DNA of 64,000 nt from NCBI RefSeq assembly GCF_000375545.1, contig NZ_AQXF01000003.1, forward strand, positions 452,595 through 516,594, given 5' to 3'. This stretch comes from Kordiimonas gwangyangensis DSM 19435 = JCM 12864. GTDB lineage: Bacteria > Pseudomonadota > Alphaproteobacteria > Sphingomonadales > Kordiimonadaceae. The notes below the pieces were generated by a model. That model did not search any database. It saw nothing but the letters and a program-made list of their open reading frames with translations, and was not told the DNA's origin. Made by a program: the position numbers and the translations under genes. Of this stretch, positions 53,032 to 62,131 are shown piece after piece (positions within the stretch are counted from its first letter, which is position 1; every line of letters begins with the position of its first letter).

Positions 53032-54357
53032 ATGCTGGTGGAGAGTGAAAAGCCGCGCGTCATGGGCTTCTGGCGCACCTGGGGCTTGGCCATCGGCATG
53101 ATGGTTGGTTCTGGTGTTTTTATGCTGCCGACCGTTCTGGCACCCTATGGTAAGTTAGGCCTCATGAGCTGGGTCGTGACTGGCACTGGCACCATCGCCA
53201 TGGCGCTCGCGCTTGCATTCATGGCGCGGCGCGTACCGAAGGAGGGTGGGCCATACGCTTATTCCCGCGCCGGGTTTGGCGGTTTTGCCGGTTTCCTTAT
53301 GGCCTGGGGCTACTGGATATCATTGTGGACGGCTGTTGCAGCGGTGACCGTTGCCAGCCTTGGTTATATTTCCGTCTTCCTGCCCATACTCCGCACCTCC
53401 AACACACTAGCAATAGGTACCGGGCTCCTGATTATTTGGTCGCTCGTATACCTCAATTGCCGGAGCATCAAGGACAGCAGTGTCTTCCAGCTTGTGACGA
53501 GCCTTGCGAAACTGTTGCCGCTCCTGTTCCTTGCGACCGTCGGCCTCTTTGGTATCGAGAGCGCGAATTTCGATACCATGCTCACCCCGAGCGAGCCGCC
53601 GCTCAGTGCGCTTGCGGCTGCCAGCGTGCTGGCCATGTGGGCCTTTATCGGCTTTGAAGTTGCGACAATTCCGGCGGGCGACATAAAAGACCCCGCCAAA
53701 ACAATTCCGCGTGCCACCATTGCTGCGGTCATGGTCGTCGTGGTGCTATACCTCGCGGTCTCGGTTGCGGTGTTTGGTCTTGTGCCCGCGCAAGACCTCG
53801 TCAATTCAACCGCGCCGCTTGCGGATGCGGCCACCCGCCTCGTTGGCCCGATTGGGGCGCTGGTGATTGCTGCTGTCGCTATTATTGCGACGGTGAGCGG
53901 CGTGAACGCGAACCTGCTGGTGGCAGGGCACATGCCCATGGCAGCTGCGCTCGATGGTCTGTTCCCACGCCGTTTCGCGCGGCTGACCAAAAGCGGTACG
54001 CCCGCATTTGGCTTTGTCGTGGGTGGTATGCTGGCGTCATTTGTGCTGGTATTCAATTATGTTGACGGCCTCGTGGCTGCGTTTGAATTCCTGATATTGA
54101 TTTCGACCCTTTCGGCATTGATCCCGATCACCTTTTCGACCGCGGCGGCATGGCTGTTTTCTGTCCGGACACCCAGTCCATCCAAATTCAGGCGGGTACG
54201 TGATACAATCGCCTCAATCATCGGTTTTCTTTACACCATCTGGGCCATCGCAGGCTCCGGGCGCGATGCAGTGTATTGGGGCTTTTTGCTGCTGCTTGCG
54301 GGTGTGCCCGTCTATGTCTGGATGCAGGTTCAGGCTGAAAGGAAGGAAAACTCATGA
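53032..54357 (+). CDS. APC-family amino acid/amine permease
   Basis: The 441-residue inner-membrane protein has about 12 spans and the APC-superfamily start WGLAIGMMVGSGVFMLPTVL (unwound helix 1 with GSG). WAFIGFEVATIPAGDIKDPAKTIPRAT matches the conserved helix-6/loop block. It probably imports an amino acid or amine. The stop overlaps the start of the DDAH-like hydrolase (ATGA), suggesting that the hydrolase acts on the imported compound. Ribosome site GGGGGAG precedes ATG 53032; TTGTGC-N16-TTAGAT just upstream may be the promoter. Confidence 0.88.
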   Translation: MLVESEKPRVMGFWRTWGLAIGMMVGSGVFMLPTVLAPYGKLGLMSWVVTGTGTIAMALALAFMARRVPKEGGPYAYSRAGFGGFAGFLMAWGYWISLWTAVAAVTVASLGYISVFLPILRTSNTLAIGTGLLIIWSLVYLNCRSIKDSSVFQLVTSLAKLLPLLFLATVGLFGIESANFDTMLTPSEPPLSALAAASVLAMWAFIGFEVATIPAGDIKDPAKTIPRATIAAVMVVVVLYLAVSVAVFGLVPAQDLVNSTAPLADAATRLVGPIGALVIAAVAIIATVSGVNANLLVAGHMPMAAALDGLFPRRFARLTKSGTPAFGFVVGGMLASFVLVFNYVDGLVAAFEFLILISTLSALIPITFSTAAAWLFSVRTPSPSKFRRVRDTIASIIGFLYTIWAIAGSGRDAVYWGFLLLLAGVPVYVWMQVQAERKENS

Positions 54358-55226
54358 AACTCGCTGGCTTCAATGAATATGGTGCCATCAAGGTAGTGGC
54401 TGTGCGAACGCCACAGGCGGCTTATCAGTCAGATGCGAAGATAAAGGACGAGTGGCAAACCCTCCGCTTCCACGAGGCGCCAAAGCTGGCCCCAGCGATC
54501 GTCGAACATGAGACGTTCCTGGGGATGCTGAAAGCTGGCGGTGCGGAAGTGCTTTCGCTCCCAGGTGATGATAGCCTGACACTTGACAGTATCTATGCCC
54601 GTGATGCGCTGCTTGTAAGCCCCAAAGGTCTGATTCTGTGTAACATGGGCCGCGCCAGCCGCAATAATGAGCCGCAAATCAACGCCCATTTCCTGAATAA
54701 ACACGGATTCCCGCTCCTCGGTCGTATTGAGAAACCCGGCACCATCGAAGGCGGAGACCTTATTTGGTTGGACGCGACCAAACTGGCGGTGGGGCAGGGG
54801 CCGCGCACCAATGCGGAAGGTATTCGGCAGCTGCAGGAGCTCCTTGGTGATGAAGTTGAGGTGCATGTGGTGTCGCTACCTGCGCCGGACCATCCTGACG
54901 ATGTCTTCCACTTGATGTCGATGATCAGCCCGCTCGACCGCGATTTGGCGCTGATATACCGCCCGCTGATGCCGGACAGTTTCCTGAACTGGCTCACGGG
55001 CCTTGGCATCAGTTTTGTCGAGGTACCGGAGGAAGAGTTTATTCCGATGGGCTGCAATGTGCTGGCGGTTGGGCCGCGTGACACATTGATGCTTGACCGG
55101 CTGCCGCTCACAAAAGCGCGACTTGAAGCGGCGGGCTGCCGGGTGCAGACTTATGTGGGTGACGAAATCAGCCGCAAGGGCGAAGGCGGGCCAACCTGCC
55201 TGACGCGGCCCCTTGTCAGGGAGTGA
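54354..55226 (+). CDS. Dimethylarginine dimethylaminohydrolase/arginine deiminase-fold hydrolase
   Basis: The 290-residue protein belongs to the guanidine-modifying (pentein) superfamily, COG1834-like. Catalytic positions are intact: Asp84 (YARD), EGGD at 132-135, His186 and the nucleophile Cys282 in GGPTCLTRPL. Such enzymes hydrolyse guanidines, for example methylated arginine to citrulline plus amine. It is coupled to an APC permease upstream and a Rieske oxygenase one base boundary downstream, so a guanidino or N-methylated amino acid is the likely substrate. Which one is not known. Confidence 0.85.
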   Translation: MKLAGFNEYGAIKVVAVRTPQAAYQSDAKIKDEWQTLRFHEAPKLAPAIVEHETFLGMLKAGGAEVLSLPGDDSLTLDSIYARDALLVSPKGLILCNMGRASRNNEPQINAHFLNKHGFPLLGRIEKPGTIEGGDLIWLDATKLAVGQGPRTNAEGIRQLQELLGDEVEVHVVSLPAPDHPDDVFHLMSMISPLDRDLALIYRPLMPDSFLNWLTGLGISFVEVPEEEFIPMGCNVLAVGPRDTLMLDRLPLTKARLEAAGCRVQTYVGDEISRKGEGGPTCLTRPLVRE

Positions 55227-56378
55227 ATGAGCATGGATGACCGGGTTTTACCAACAGGCGCATATGAAAGCCTGCCATCATGGACCTATAGCGACATGGA
55301 TTTTTTCCGTGCCGAAATGGACGCGGTCATTCGCCCAAACTGGCAACTGGTGTGCCATCTCAATGATATTCCCAAGGCCGGTGATTTTGCGACGCTCGAT
55401 ATCCTCAATGAACGCATTGTCGCCGTGCGCGGCAAGGACGGCAGTGTGCGGGCGTTTCATAACGTGTGCAGGCACCGTGGTTCGCGCTTGCTTGAAGGTA
55501 ATCAGGGCAGTTGTCCGGGGCGCATCCGTTGCCCTTACCACGCCTGGACCTGGGACCTTGAGGGTGCCTTGATCAACGTACCCTATGAGCGTGACTTTGA
55601 AGCCTTTGACCGTGCTGAACACCCGCTTGCACCGGTCAGAACCGAGGTTTTTCTTGGTTTTGTTTGGGTGAAGATGGACGGCAGCAAGGATGGCCCGAGT
55701 GTGGCTGACCAGTTCGCGCCCTATATCGATGAAATATTGCCTTACCGCATGGAAGATATGACGCCGCTTGGCCGCATCACCCTGCGGCCGCGCACGGTGA
55801 ACTGGAAACAGATTGCGGACAACTATGTTGATGCGCTGCACATCCCGGTGGCGCACCCCGGTCTTTCGGGCCTTGTGGGCAACAGTTACGGCATGGAAGT
55901 GAAGGGCGATATCCACAAAATGTGGGGTGACGTGATGGAGACTCGCAAGGACAGTTGGTCCACCCGTGCCTATAAGAAGCTTCTGCCGCGGGTCGAGCAT
56001 TTGCCGGATGATAAGCAGAAACACTGGGTTTATTACCGCCTGTGGCCCAACCTTGCGTTTGATATTTATCCCGATCAGATCGATTTCATGCAGTTCATTC
56101 CCGTATCCCCGAATGAGACTCTGATCCGCGAAATTGCTTACGTGCTACCTGACGACCGGCGCGAAATGAAAGCTGCGCGGTACCTCAACTGGCGCATCAA
56201 CCGAGAAGTGAATGCGGAAGACACGGCCATTATCAACAGGGTGCAGGACGGCATGGGATCATCCAGCTTCACGGCAGGCCCGCTTGCGAAAACAGAAGTC
56301 TGCCTGCTTGATAGCGCGCGGCGCATTCGCGAGGCTGTGCCAAGCGCTTGTTACCGGCAGAAGCCCGCAAACACTTGA
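55227..56378 (+). CDS. Rieske-type oxygenase, alpha subunit
   Basis: The 383-residue protein has an N-terminal Rieske [2Fe-2S] domain, CRH (81-83) and CPYH (102-105), and a catalytic domain with the mononuclear iron motif N199-x2-D202-x2-H205-x4-H210. The bridging residue is Asp202, as in most Rieske oxygenases, not Glu as in carnitine monooxygenase. A reductase is not encoded nearby. Its ATG immediately follows the hydrolase stop. In this setting an N-demethylase or hydroxylase of a guanidino/amine compound is plausible but inferred. Confidence 0.88.
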   Translation: MSMDDRVLPTGAYESLPSWTYSDMDFFRAEMDAVIRPNWQLVCHLNDIPKAGDFATLDILNERIVAVRGKDGSVRAFHNVCRHRGSRLLEGNQGSCPGRIRCPYHAWTWDLEGALINVPYERDFEAFDRAEHPLAPVRTEVFLGFVWVKMDGSKDGPSVADQFAPYIDEILPYRMEDMTPLGRITLRPRTVNWKQIADNYVDALHIPVAHPGLSGLVGNSYGMEVKGDIHKMWGDVMETRKDSWSTRAYKKLLPRVEHLPDDKQKHWVYYRLWPNLAFDIYPDQIDFMQFIPVSPNETLIREIAYVLPDDRREMKAARYLNWRINREVNAEDTAIINRVQDGMGSSSFTAGPLAKTEVCLLDSARRIREAVPSACYRQKPANT

Positions 56379-56947
56379 TGTCTGACGTGATCACCGACGC
56401 ACGCGCGTGCACGTACTGTGCGGAAGTTCTGCCGCATGCACCGCGGCCGGTTTTTCAGATATCACCATCAGCGCGTATTTTAATCGCTGGCCAAGCGCCG
56501 GGCCGCAAGGCGCATGAAACCGGCATCCCTTTTGATGATGCGAGCGGGGACCGTTTGCGGGCATGGATGGGCGTGGACCGCACGACATTCTATGACGCCA
56601 CAAAGGTTGCGATCCTGCCCATGGGCTTTTGTTACCCTGGCACCGGAAAGTCCGGCGACCTGCCACCAAGGCCCGAATGTGCGCCCAAGTGGCGACAAGC
56701 TTTGATGGCCATGCTGACGGATGTCAGCCTCACGCTTGTCATTGGCACCTACGCGCGGGATTGGCATATGCCATACCTCAAAGGCAAAACCCTGACCGAA
56801 GCTGTGCGCGACCCTGAAAATGGCGCGGGTGGCAGGTTCCTGCTGCCGCACCCCAGTCCACGCAACAATATCTGGCTCAAGAAGAACCCGTGGTTTGAAG
56901 CAGAAGTTTTGCTGCGCTTGCGGGCAGTCGTCGCGCAGGCCATCTAG
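56378..56947 (+). CDS. Uracil-DNA glycosylase family protein
   Basis: The 189-residue protein starts with a CxxC pair ([20 protein letters not shown]) and has [18 protein letters not shown], similar to the GEAPG active-site loop of family 4/5 glycosylases, and a HPSPRNN motif near the C-terminus. FCYPG and [10 protein letters not shown] are typical of this small uncharacterised UDG-like clade. Enzymatic activity is not established. ATG 56378 shares a base with the Rieske stop (TGATG), so it belongs to the same transcript; the longer frame from 56348 is rejected. A terminator follows. Confidence 0.82.
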   Translation: MSDVITDARACTYCAEVLPHAPRPVFQISPSARILIAGQAPGRKAHETGIPFDDASGDRLRAWMGVDRTTFYDATKVAILPMGFCYPGTGKSGDLPPRPECAPKWRQALMAMLTDVSLTLVIGTYARDWHMPYLKGKTLTEAVRDPENGAGGRFLLPHPSPRNNIWLKKNPWFEAEVLLRLRAVVAQAI

Positions 56948-56958
56948 TTCAGAAACAG

Positions 56959-56989
56959 AAAAAGCCGCCCTACATGAGGGCGGCTTTTA
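56959..56989. terminator. Bidirectional terminator between the UDG-like gene and tRNA-Pro
   Basis: AAAGCCGCCC (56961-56970) pairs with GGGCGGCTTT (56978-56987) around a 7-nt loop. A runs and T runs flank it, so it can end both the plus-strand operon and the minus-strand tRNA transcript. Confidence 0.85.
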
Positions 56990-56991
56990 AA

Positions 56992-57068
56992 TGGTCGGGG
57001 AAAGAGGATTCGAACCTCCGGCCCCTGCGTCCCGAACACAGTGCTCTACCAGGCTGAGCTATTCCCCG
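56992..57068 (-). tRNA. tRNA-Pro (anticodon CGG)
   Basis: On the minus strand the cloverleaf reads acceptor CGGGGAA/TTCCCCG, D arm with AGCTCAG, anticodon stem CTGTG/CGCAG with loop TTCGGGA (anticodon CGG), and T arm GGAGG-TTCGAAT-CCTCT. The 3' CCA is encoded (56992-56994). Total length is 77 nt, normal for tRNA-Pro. Confidence 0.96.
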
Positions 57069-57141
57069 ACAGGAATAAAGTGGGACGGGCCAATTGGTGC
57101 GCGACTATATAGGCGAAGCTTTTCGCCCATGCAAGGGTATT

Positions 57142-58170
57142 TTAGTAGGCGCGCTCGATGCAGAAGTCGACAATATCGCGGAGCGCTGTTTTAGCCGGGC
57201 TATCCTTGAAAATCCCAAGGGCATCCTTGGCCATTGCGCCATAATGCCGCGCCCGTTCGATGGTGCCGCCCAGCGTGTCGTGTTTCGTCATGACACGGAT
57301 GGCTTCCTCGAGGTCGCCTTCTTCTTGGCGCCTGCGTTCCACGGTGCGTTTCCAGAAGGCTTTTTCTTCGTCTGTGCCGCGGCGGTAAGCGAGGATAACC
57401 GGCAGCGTGACTTTGCCTTCGCGGAAGTCATCACCAATTTCCTTACCAAGCGTTACCTGCTTGGCGGAATAGTCGAGCGCGTCATCAACAAGCTGGAAGG
57501 CGATGCCGAGGTATTTGCCATATGCATCAAGCGCTTCTTCAACTTCGCGGCCTTGCTCGGACACGACACCCGCAACTTCACAGGCGGCAGCAAACAGCAC
57601 CGCTGTTTTTGCGCTAATGACTTCCAGGTATTTGTCTTCCGACGTGGAGAGGTCATTGGCGGTGGTCAGCTGCAGCACTTCGCCTTCGGTAATAACTGCC
57701 GAGGTGTTCGACAGGATCTTGAGCACACGTAGCGAATCGCTTTCTACCATCAGCTCAAAAGCGCGGCTGAAAAGGAAGTCACCGACGAGAACAGTGGGTT
57801 GATTGCCCCAGATCAGGTTCGCGGTCTTTTTGCCGCGGCGCATGTTGCTTTCGTCCACAACATCGTCATGGAGGAGGGTCGCGGTGTGAATGAATTCAAC
57901 AGCTGTCGCGAGGCCGATGTGACGCTTGCCGTCATAGCCTAGCATCTGCGCGGAAGCGAGGGTCAGCATCGGGCGAAGGCGTTTGCCGCCAGAGGAAATC
58001 AGGTGGCCTGCAAGCTCAGGGATAAGGGCCACCGGGCTTTGCATGCGCTCGAGGATCAACTCGTTCACAAGGTTCATATCATCCGCGACCAGCGCCTGAA
58101 GCGTTTTGATCGGATTGTTCACGGTATCCGCGCTGCGGTGCCCGTGGATGGATACGACATTAGATGACAT
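57142..58170 (-). CDS. ispB: Trans-polyprenyl diphosphate synthase (octaprenyl type)
   Basis: The 342-residue prenyltransferase makes the side chain of ubiquinone. The two aspartate-rich motifs are LLHDDVVDESNMRRG (first) and LVDDALDYSAK (second), with GGKRLRPMLTLAS near the start. Chain length (octa- or decaprenyl) cannot be set by eye. ATG 58170 begins MSSNVVSIHG behind GGGGT; the open frame continues upstream to 58824 but that part lies opposite the next gene and has no family similarity. It diverges from the TrmN6-like gene. Confidence 0.92.
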   Translation of the reverse strand: MSSNVVSIHGHRSADTVNNPIKTLQALVADDMNLVNELILERMQSPVALIPELAGHLISSGGKRLRPMLTLASAQMLGYDGKRHIGLATAVEFIHTATLLHDDVVDESNMRRGKKTANLIWGNQPTVLVGDFLFSRAFELMVESDSLRVLKILSNTSAVITEGEVLQLTTANDLSTSEDKYLEVISAKTAVLFAAACEVAGVVSEQGREVEEALDAYGKYLGIAFQLVDDALDYSAKQVTLGKEIGDDFREGKVTLPVILAYRRGTDEEKAFWKRTVERRRQEEGDLEEAIRVMTKHDTLGGTIERARHYGAMAKDALGIFKDSPAKTALRDIVDFCIERAY

Positions 58171-58350
58171 GGTGACCCCGTTGCTGTTCGTGCTATTTTT
58201 TGTGCGCGGACAATAGCCCCCAAACTTTTCGAAGGCAAGGCGAACACACGCCTGTGATGTTTGACCGCAGGCAAATTCGACGTACAATCGCGCTCTAAAA
58301 ATGAATAAAAGGTAAATACGTACAAATGTGCGCATTGATGGCGGGTGCTT

Positions 58351-59166
58351 ATGAATGACCAGACAGTCCTGAATGACGATCCCGACGGTGGAACGCTGGC
58401 ATGCGCGGAAGCGGATGATAGCGTCAGCGTGGACGATTTTCTGGGTGGGGCCATCAAGCTCATTCAACCGCGTGACGGCTACCGGGTGTCGATGGATACG
58501 GTCATGCTTGCTGCCTGTGTGCCCGCGAAAGCCGGGGACCGTATAATAGAGGGCGGCGTGGGCTCGGCCGGTGCCGCACTTTGCCTCGCGCGCCGGGTGC
58601 CGGGGGCTTTGGTGCACGGCATCGATATTCAGGATGACATGCTTTCCTTCGCGCGCCGCAATATCGCCTACAACCAACTTGAGGATCAGGTGAGCGTGGA
58701 GAAGGGTTGCATCACAGACCTGTCCAGCCCTGAGGCAACCTATGACCATGTGATGGTGAACCCGCCGTATCTCGCGGACGGCAAGGGCATCAGGCCGCCC
58801 GTTGCCAATAAGGGCCTTGCCCATATGGACTCAAGCGCGGCCCTCAAAGACTGGGTGCGGTTCTGCATTCACAAGGTCAAGAACCGTGGCACGGTCTCCA
58901 TTATCTACAGGGCCGACCGGGTGGATGAGGTCATCGCGCAGCTTTACCGCCGGGTGGGTGATATCCAGATCATGCCGCTATGGCCGCGCTTCGGTGCGCC
59001 AGCGAAACGCGTTATCATTCAGGGGCGTAAAGGAACCCACGGCACGGCGAGTATTCTGCCGGGCCTTGCGCTCCATGGTGACGTGGAAAGATATACCAAG
59101 GAAGCCAAGGCTATTTTGTGGGACGGCGCCGCGCTTGACCTTAAAGCCTTTGCGCGTGGGCGTTAA
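58351..59166 (+). CDS. tRNA1(Val) (adenine-37-N6)-methyltransferase-like protein
   Basis: The 271-residue Rossmann-fold methyltransferase has a SAM loop IIEGGVGSAGAALCLARR, acidic end of strand 2 (VHGIDIQ) and the catalytic NPPY motif of N6-adenine methylases (HVMVNPPYLADG). The segment FLGGAIKLIQPRDGYRVSMD is typical of TrmN6/YfiC proteins, which methylate A37 of tRNA-Val. The substrate is inferred from the family. ATG 58351 is preferred over GTG 58345. The S49 peptidase gene follows after 46 bp. Confidence 0.85.
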   Translation: MNDQTVLNDDPDGGTLACAEADDSVSVDDFLGGAIKLIQPRDGYRVSMDTVMLAACVPAKAGDRIIEGGVGSAGAALCLARRVPGALVHGIDIQDDMLSFARRNIAYNQLEDQVSVEKGCITDLSSPEATYDHVMVNPPYLADGKGIRPPVANKGLAHMDSSAALKDWVRFCIHKVKNRGTVSIIYRADRVDEVIAQLYRRVGDIQIMPLWPRFGAPAKRVIIQGRKGTHGTASILPGLALHGDVERYTKEAKAILWDGAALDLKAFARGR

Positions 59167-59212
59167 AGCCGTTAAGAACTGCGGAACACAATAAACCGGT
59201 GAACAGAGACGG

Positions 59213-60088
59213 ATGATAGCGAAGACATTCCATAAGCTCAGATGCGCCATTTTTGGCGACCCGCCCCCCCTTGTTGCGGTGGTGCGGCTTTATGGAGTTA
59301 TTGCGCCCGGCAAGCGGTTCCGCTCCGGCCTCAATCTGGCGTCGCTGGCGGGCCAGCTCGAGCGTGCATTCTCAATGCCGGGTCTCGCGGCTGTTGCGCT
59401 TCAGATCAATTCGCCGGGCGGTTCGCCAGTGCAGTCAGCGCTCATCACAAAGCGCATCCGTGATCTCGCGCGGGAAAAACATGTGCCGGTGCTGGCCTTC
59501 GCCGAAGATGTAGCGGCGTCAGGCGGTTATATGCTCGCGCTGGCGGGGGACGAGATTTACGCGAACGAGAGTTCGATCATTGGCAGTATCGGCGTGGTTT
59601 CAAGCGGGTTTGGCTTCACCGAAGCCATCAAAAAACTCGGCATTGAACGTCGCCTTTATACTGCCGGTGAAAGCAAAGCGATGCTTGATGCTTTTCAAGA
59701 TGAAAAAGCAGAGGATGTAGAACGGCTTAAAGCCATTCAGGGCGACATTCACGAGCATTTCAAGTCCTTGGTGCGGGAGCGCCGGGGTAAGCGTCTGAAA
59801 GGGCTGCGGACGCATATTTTCTCCGGGGATGTTTTCACAGGCACCGATGCCGTCAAGCAGGGTCTCATTGACGATATTGGTGATATGCGAAGCGTACTTC
59901 GGGACCGGTTCGGCAAGAAGGTCAGGTTCCGGCTTGTGGGTGAGAAGAAGCCACGATTTGGTTCGCTGCTTGGTCTCAGGCGCGGTGGTTTTGACGAAGG
60001 CAGTGGGTTTGACGGCATGGCCGATCTGCCCGGCGGTCTTCTCTCCGCCATTGAAGAGCGCCTGTTCTGGAACCGGTTTGGTCTATAG
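59213..60088 (+). CDS. S49-family peptidase (SppA-like)
   Basis: The 291-residue protein has the S49 fold with the catalytic Ser in EDVAASGGYMLALAG and the general-base Lys in AGESKAMLDAF; GSIGVVSSGFGFTEAIKKLG is also conserved. Members digest signal peptides or membrane proteins. There is no obvious N-terminal membrane helix, unlike long SppA, so this is the short form, possibly peripheral. It is followed 18 bp later by chorismate mutase and then map. Confidence 0.87.
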   Translation: MIAKTFHKLRCAIFGDPPPLVAVVRLYGVIAPGKRFRSGLNLASLAGQLERAFSMPGLAAVALQINSPGGSPVQSALITKRIRDLAREKHVPVLAFAEDVAASGGYMLALAGDEIYANESSIIGSIGVVSSGFGFTEAIKKLGIERRLYTAGESKAMLDAFQDEKAEDVERLKAIQGDIHEHFKSLVRERRGKRLKGLRTHIFSGDVFTGTDAVKQGLIDDIGDMRSVLRDRFGKKVRFRLVGEKKPRFGSLLGLRRGGFDEGSGFDGMADLPGGLLSAIEERLFWNRFGL

Positions 60089-60106
60089 TGTTTGACGGAG
60101 GAATTT

Positions 60107-60412
60107 GTGGCAGAACAGCCCAACCATGAGGCCCAACTGACAGCCTACCGCGAAAGCATCGACAACATCGATGCCGCGCTTGTTTTCATGCTCGCGGAAC
60201 GCTTCAAAATAACCAAGGCAGTCGGTTTCTATAAAAGAGAACATGACCTGCCGCCCGCTGACCCTGGGCGGGAGAAGGCGCAGATTGAACGTCTGCGCTC
60301 GCTGGCAAAATCCGCGAACCTCGATCCGGAGTTCAGCGAGAAATTCCTGCAGTTTATTATCCGCGAGGTGATCCAGCACCATGAGCGGATCCGTGAAAAA
60401 GGTGAGATATGA
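60107..60412 (+). CDS. Chorismate mutase, AroQ type
   Basis: The 101-residue helical protein converts chorismate to prephenate for phenylalanine and tyrosine synthesis. The AroQ pattern is YRESIDNIDAALVFMLAERF, then KITKAVGFYKREHDLP and the C-terminal helix FIIREVIQHHERIR. GTG 60107 lies five bases after a perfect GGAGGA site and is preferred over TTG 60092. The stop overlaps the map start (ATGA). It is a free-standing mutase without a fused prephenate domain. Confidence 0.9.
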   Translation: MAEQPNHEAQLTAYRESIDNIDAALVFMLAERFKITKAVGFYKREHDLPPADPGREKAQIERLRSLAKSANLDPEFSEKFLQFIIREVIQHHERIREKGEI

Positions 60413-61149
60413 CAGTTGACGGCCCGGACCAGCTTGAAAAGCTGAAGGAAATTGGTGCGATTTGCCGCGACGTTCTGCGCGCAATGGGCGCTGCGGTCCG
60501 CCCCGGCATCACCCCGCGCGAGCTTGATGCCATGGGCGGCCAGATGCTTGAAGAGCGCGGAGCCAAGTCCGCGCCCATGCTGGCATATGATTTTCCGGGC
60601 TATACCTGCATTTCTGTCGGCAGCGCCATTGCGCACGGTATTCCGGGTGACATTCCGCTCAAGGAAGGTGAACTCGTGAACATCGATGTCTCGGCCGAGA
60701 AAGACGGATTTTTTGCCGATACGGGTGCCAGCTTCCCGGTAGGTGAAGTGGCGCCTGAACTGTTGCAGCTTCTCGAGGCAACCAAAGCGGCGCAGCGCAA
60801 GGCGATGTTTGCGGCCCGCGCGGGCCAGCCGCTGAACGTGGTGGGCAAGGCTGTCGAGAAGGAAGCGCGCAAATACGGCTACCGCATCATCGAGGGCCTG
60901 AACGGCCATGGTGTGGGCGGCTGGATTCATGAAGAGCCGACGGTATCGAACATCTACCACCCGAGCGACCGCCAGCGCCTCAAGGAAGGGCAGGTGATGA
61001 CCATCGAGCCGTTCCTCGCCACCCGCAGCAGGTCATATGTGGAAGATAGCGACGGCTGGACGCTTCGCCTCGCGAACGGGGGCTTTGGTGCCCAGTTCGA
61101 ACATACTTTCATTGTGACCAAAGGCGCGCCAATTGTTCTTACGGACTAG
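60409..61149 (+). CDS. map: Methionine aminopeptidase, type I
   Basis: The 246-residue metalloenzyme removes N-terminal Met from new proteins. Metal ligands fit the family: NIDVSAEKDGFFADTGASFP (two Asp), GHGVGGWIHEEP (His), MTIEPFL (Glu) and FEHTF near the end (Glu). The N-terminal SH3-linker zinc region is absent, so it is the short type Ia. Its start overlaps the chorismate mutase stop, an unusual coupling. Confidence 0.95.
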   Translation: MTVDGPDQLEKLKEIGAICRDVLRAMGAAVRPGITPRELDAMGGQMLEERGAKSAPMLAYDFPGYTCISVGSAIAHGIPGDIPLKEGELVNIDVSAEKDGFFADTGASFPVGEVAPELLQLLEATKAAQRKAMFAARAGQPLNVVGKAVEKEARKYGYRIIEGLNGHGVGGWIHEEPTVSNIYHPSDRQRLKEGQVMTIEPFLATRSRSYVEDSDGWTLRLANGGFGAQFEHTFIVTKGAPIVLTD

Positions 61150-61249
61150 CAGGGATTCTCTTGCTTGACCGCATAGGGGCGAGTGGTTAGGTTGCACCGC
61201 AATATTTTTGAGTAGCAGATTCGTCTTTTTCAAGAGTTGGCCAACGATT

Positions 61250-62128
61250 ATGTCGTCCCCGAATACCGGCGCGATGCCGTTCCAGAAAATCATTCTGACG
61301 CTCCAGAATTACTGGGCCGAACAGGGTTGTGTGATCCTGCAGCCGTATGACATGGAAATGGGCGCTGGCACATTCCATCCGGCAACGACACTTCGTGCAC
61401 TTGGTCCCGACCACTGGAAAGCCGCTTATGTGCAGCCGTGCCGCCGTCCGACCGACGGCCGCTATGGTGAAAACCCGAACCGCCTTCAGCACTATTACCA
61501 GTTTCAGGTGATGCTGAAGCCGAGCCCGGCTGAGATGCAGGAGCTTTACCTCGGCAGCCTCAAGGCCATCGGGATTGACAGCAAGCTGCATGATATCCGC
61601 TTTGTGGAAGACGACTGGGAAAGTCCGACGCTTGGTGCATGGGGGCTTGGTTGGGAAGTCTGGTGTGACGGCATGGAGGTCAGCCAATATACCTATTTCC
61701 AACAGGTTGGCGGTTTTGATTGCCGCCCGGTCGCAGGTGAGCTGACCTACGGGCTTGAGCGCCTCGCCATGTTCGTGCAGGGCGTGGACAATGTTTATGA
61801 TCTCGACTTCAACGGTGCGGGCGCCACGTACGGCGACGTTTACCTTGAGAATGAGCGTCAGCAGTCGGCCTACAACTTCGAAATTGCGAACACAGACAAG
61901 CTGTTTGAAGACTTCAAGAAAGCGCAGGACGAATGCGCGAAGCTTCTCGAAGCCGAGCTGCCACTACCTGCCTATGAGCAGTGCATCCGCGCGAGCCATA
62001 CGTTCAACCTCCTCGACGCGCGTGGGGTTATTTCGGTGACGGAACGACAGGCTTATATCGGACGGGTTCGCGACCTTGCCAAAGGATGCTGCGCCGCCTG
62101 GATCAAGAAAAACGGATGGGAGGTATAA
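61250..62128 (+). CDS. glyQ: Glycyl-tRNA synthetase alpha chain
   Basis: The 292-residue subunit of the bacterial heterotetrameric enzyme holds the class II catalytic core. It shows [60 protein letters not shown] and [23 protein letters not shown] 61250 is used; the next in-frame ATG (MPFQKI) is possible. glyS follows 3 bp after its stop. Confidence 0.96.
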   Translation: MSSPNTGAMPFQKIILTLQNYWAEQGCVILQPYDMEMGAGTFHPATTLRALGPDHWKAAYVQPCRRPTDGRYGENPNRLQHYYQFQVMLKPSPAEMQELYLGSLKAIGIDSKLHDIRFVEDDWESPTLGAWGLGWEVWCDGMEVSQYTYFQQVGGFDCRPVAGELTYGLERLAMFVQGVDNVYDLDFNGAGATYGDVYLENERQQSAYNFEIANTDKLFEDFKKAQDECAKLLEAELPLPAYEQCIRASHTFNLLDARGVISVTERQAYIGRVRDLAKGCCAAWIKKNGWEV

Positions 62129-62131
62129 GTC

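Noticed and set aside
54354-55226. Agmatine deiminase or classical arginine deiminase
   Set aside because: At 290 residues it is shorter than either, and the motifs fit COG1834/DDAH-like proteins better; substrate left open.
58171-58824. N-terminal extension of the ispB frame to 560 codons
   Set aside because: The extra part lies opposite the TrmN6-like gene and lacks prenyltransferase similarity; ATG 58170 is the family start.
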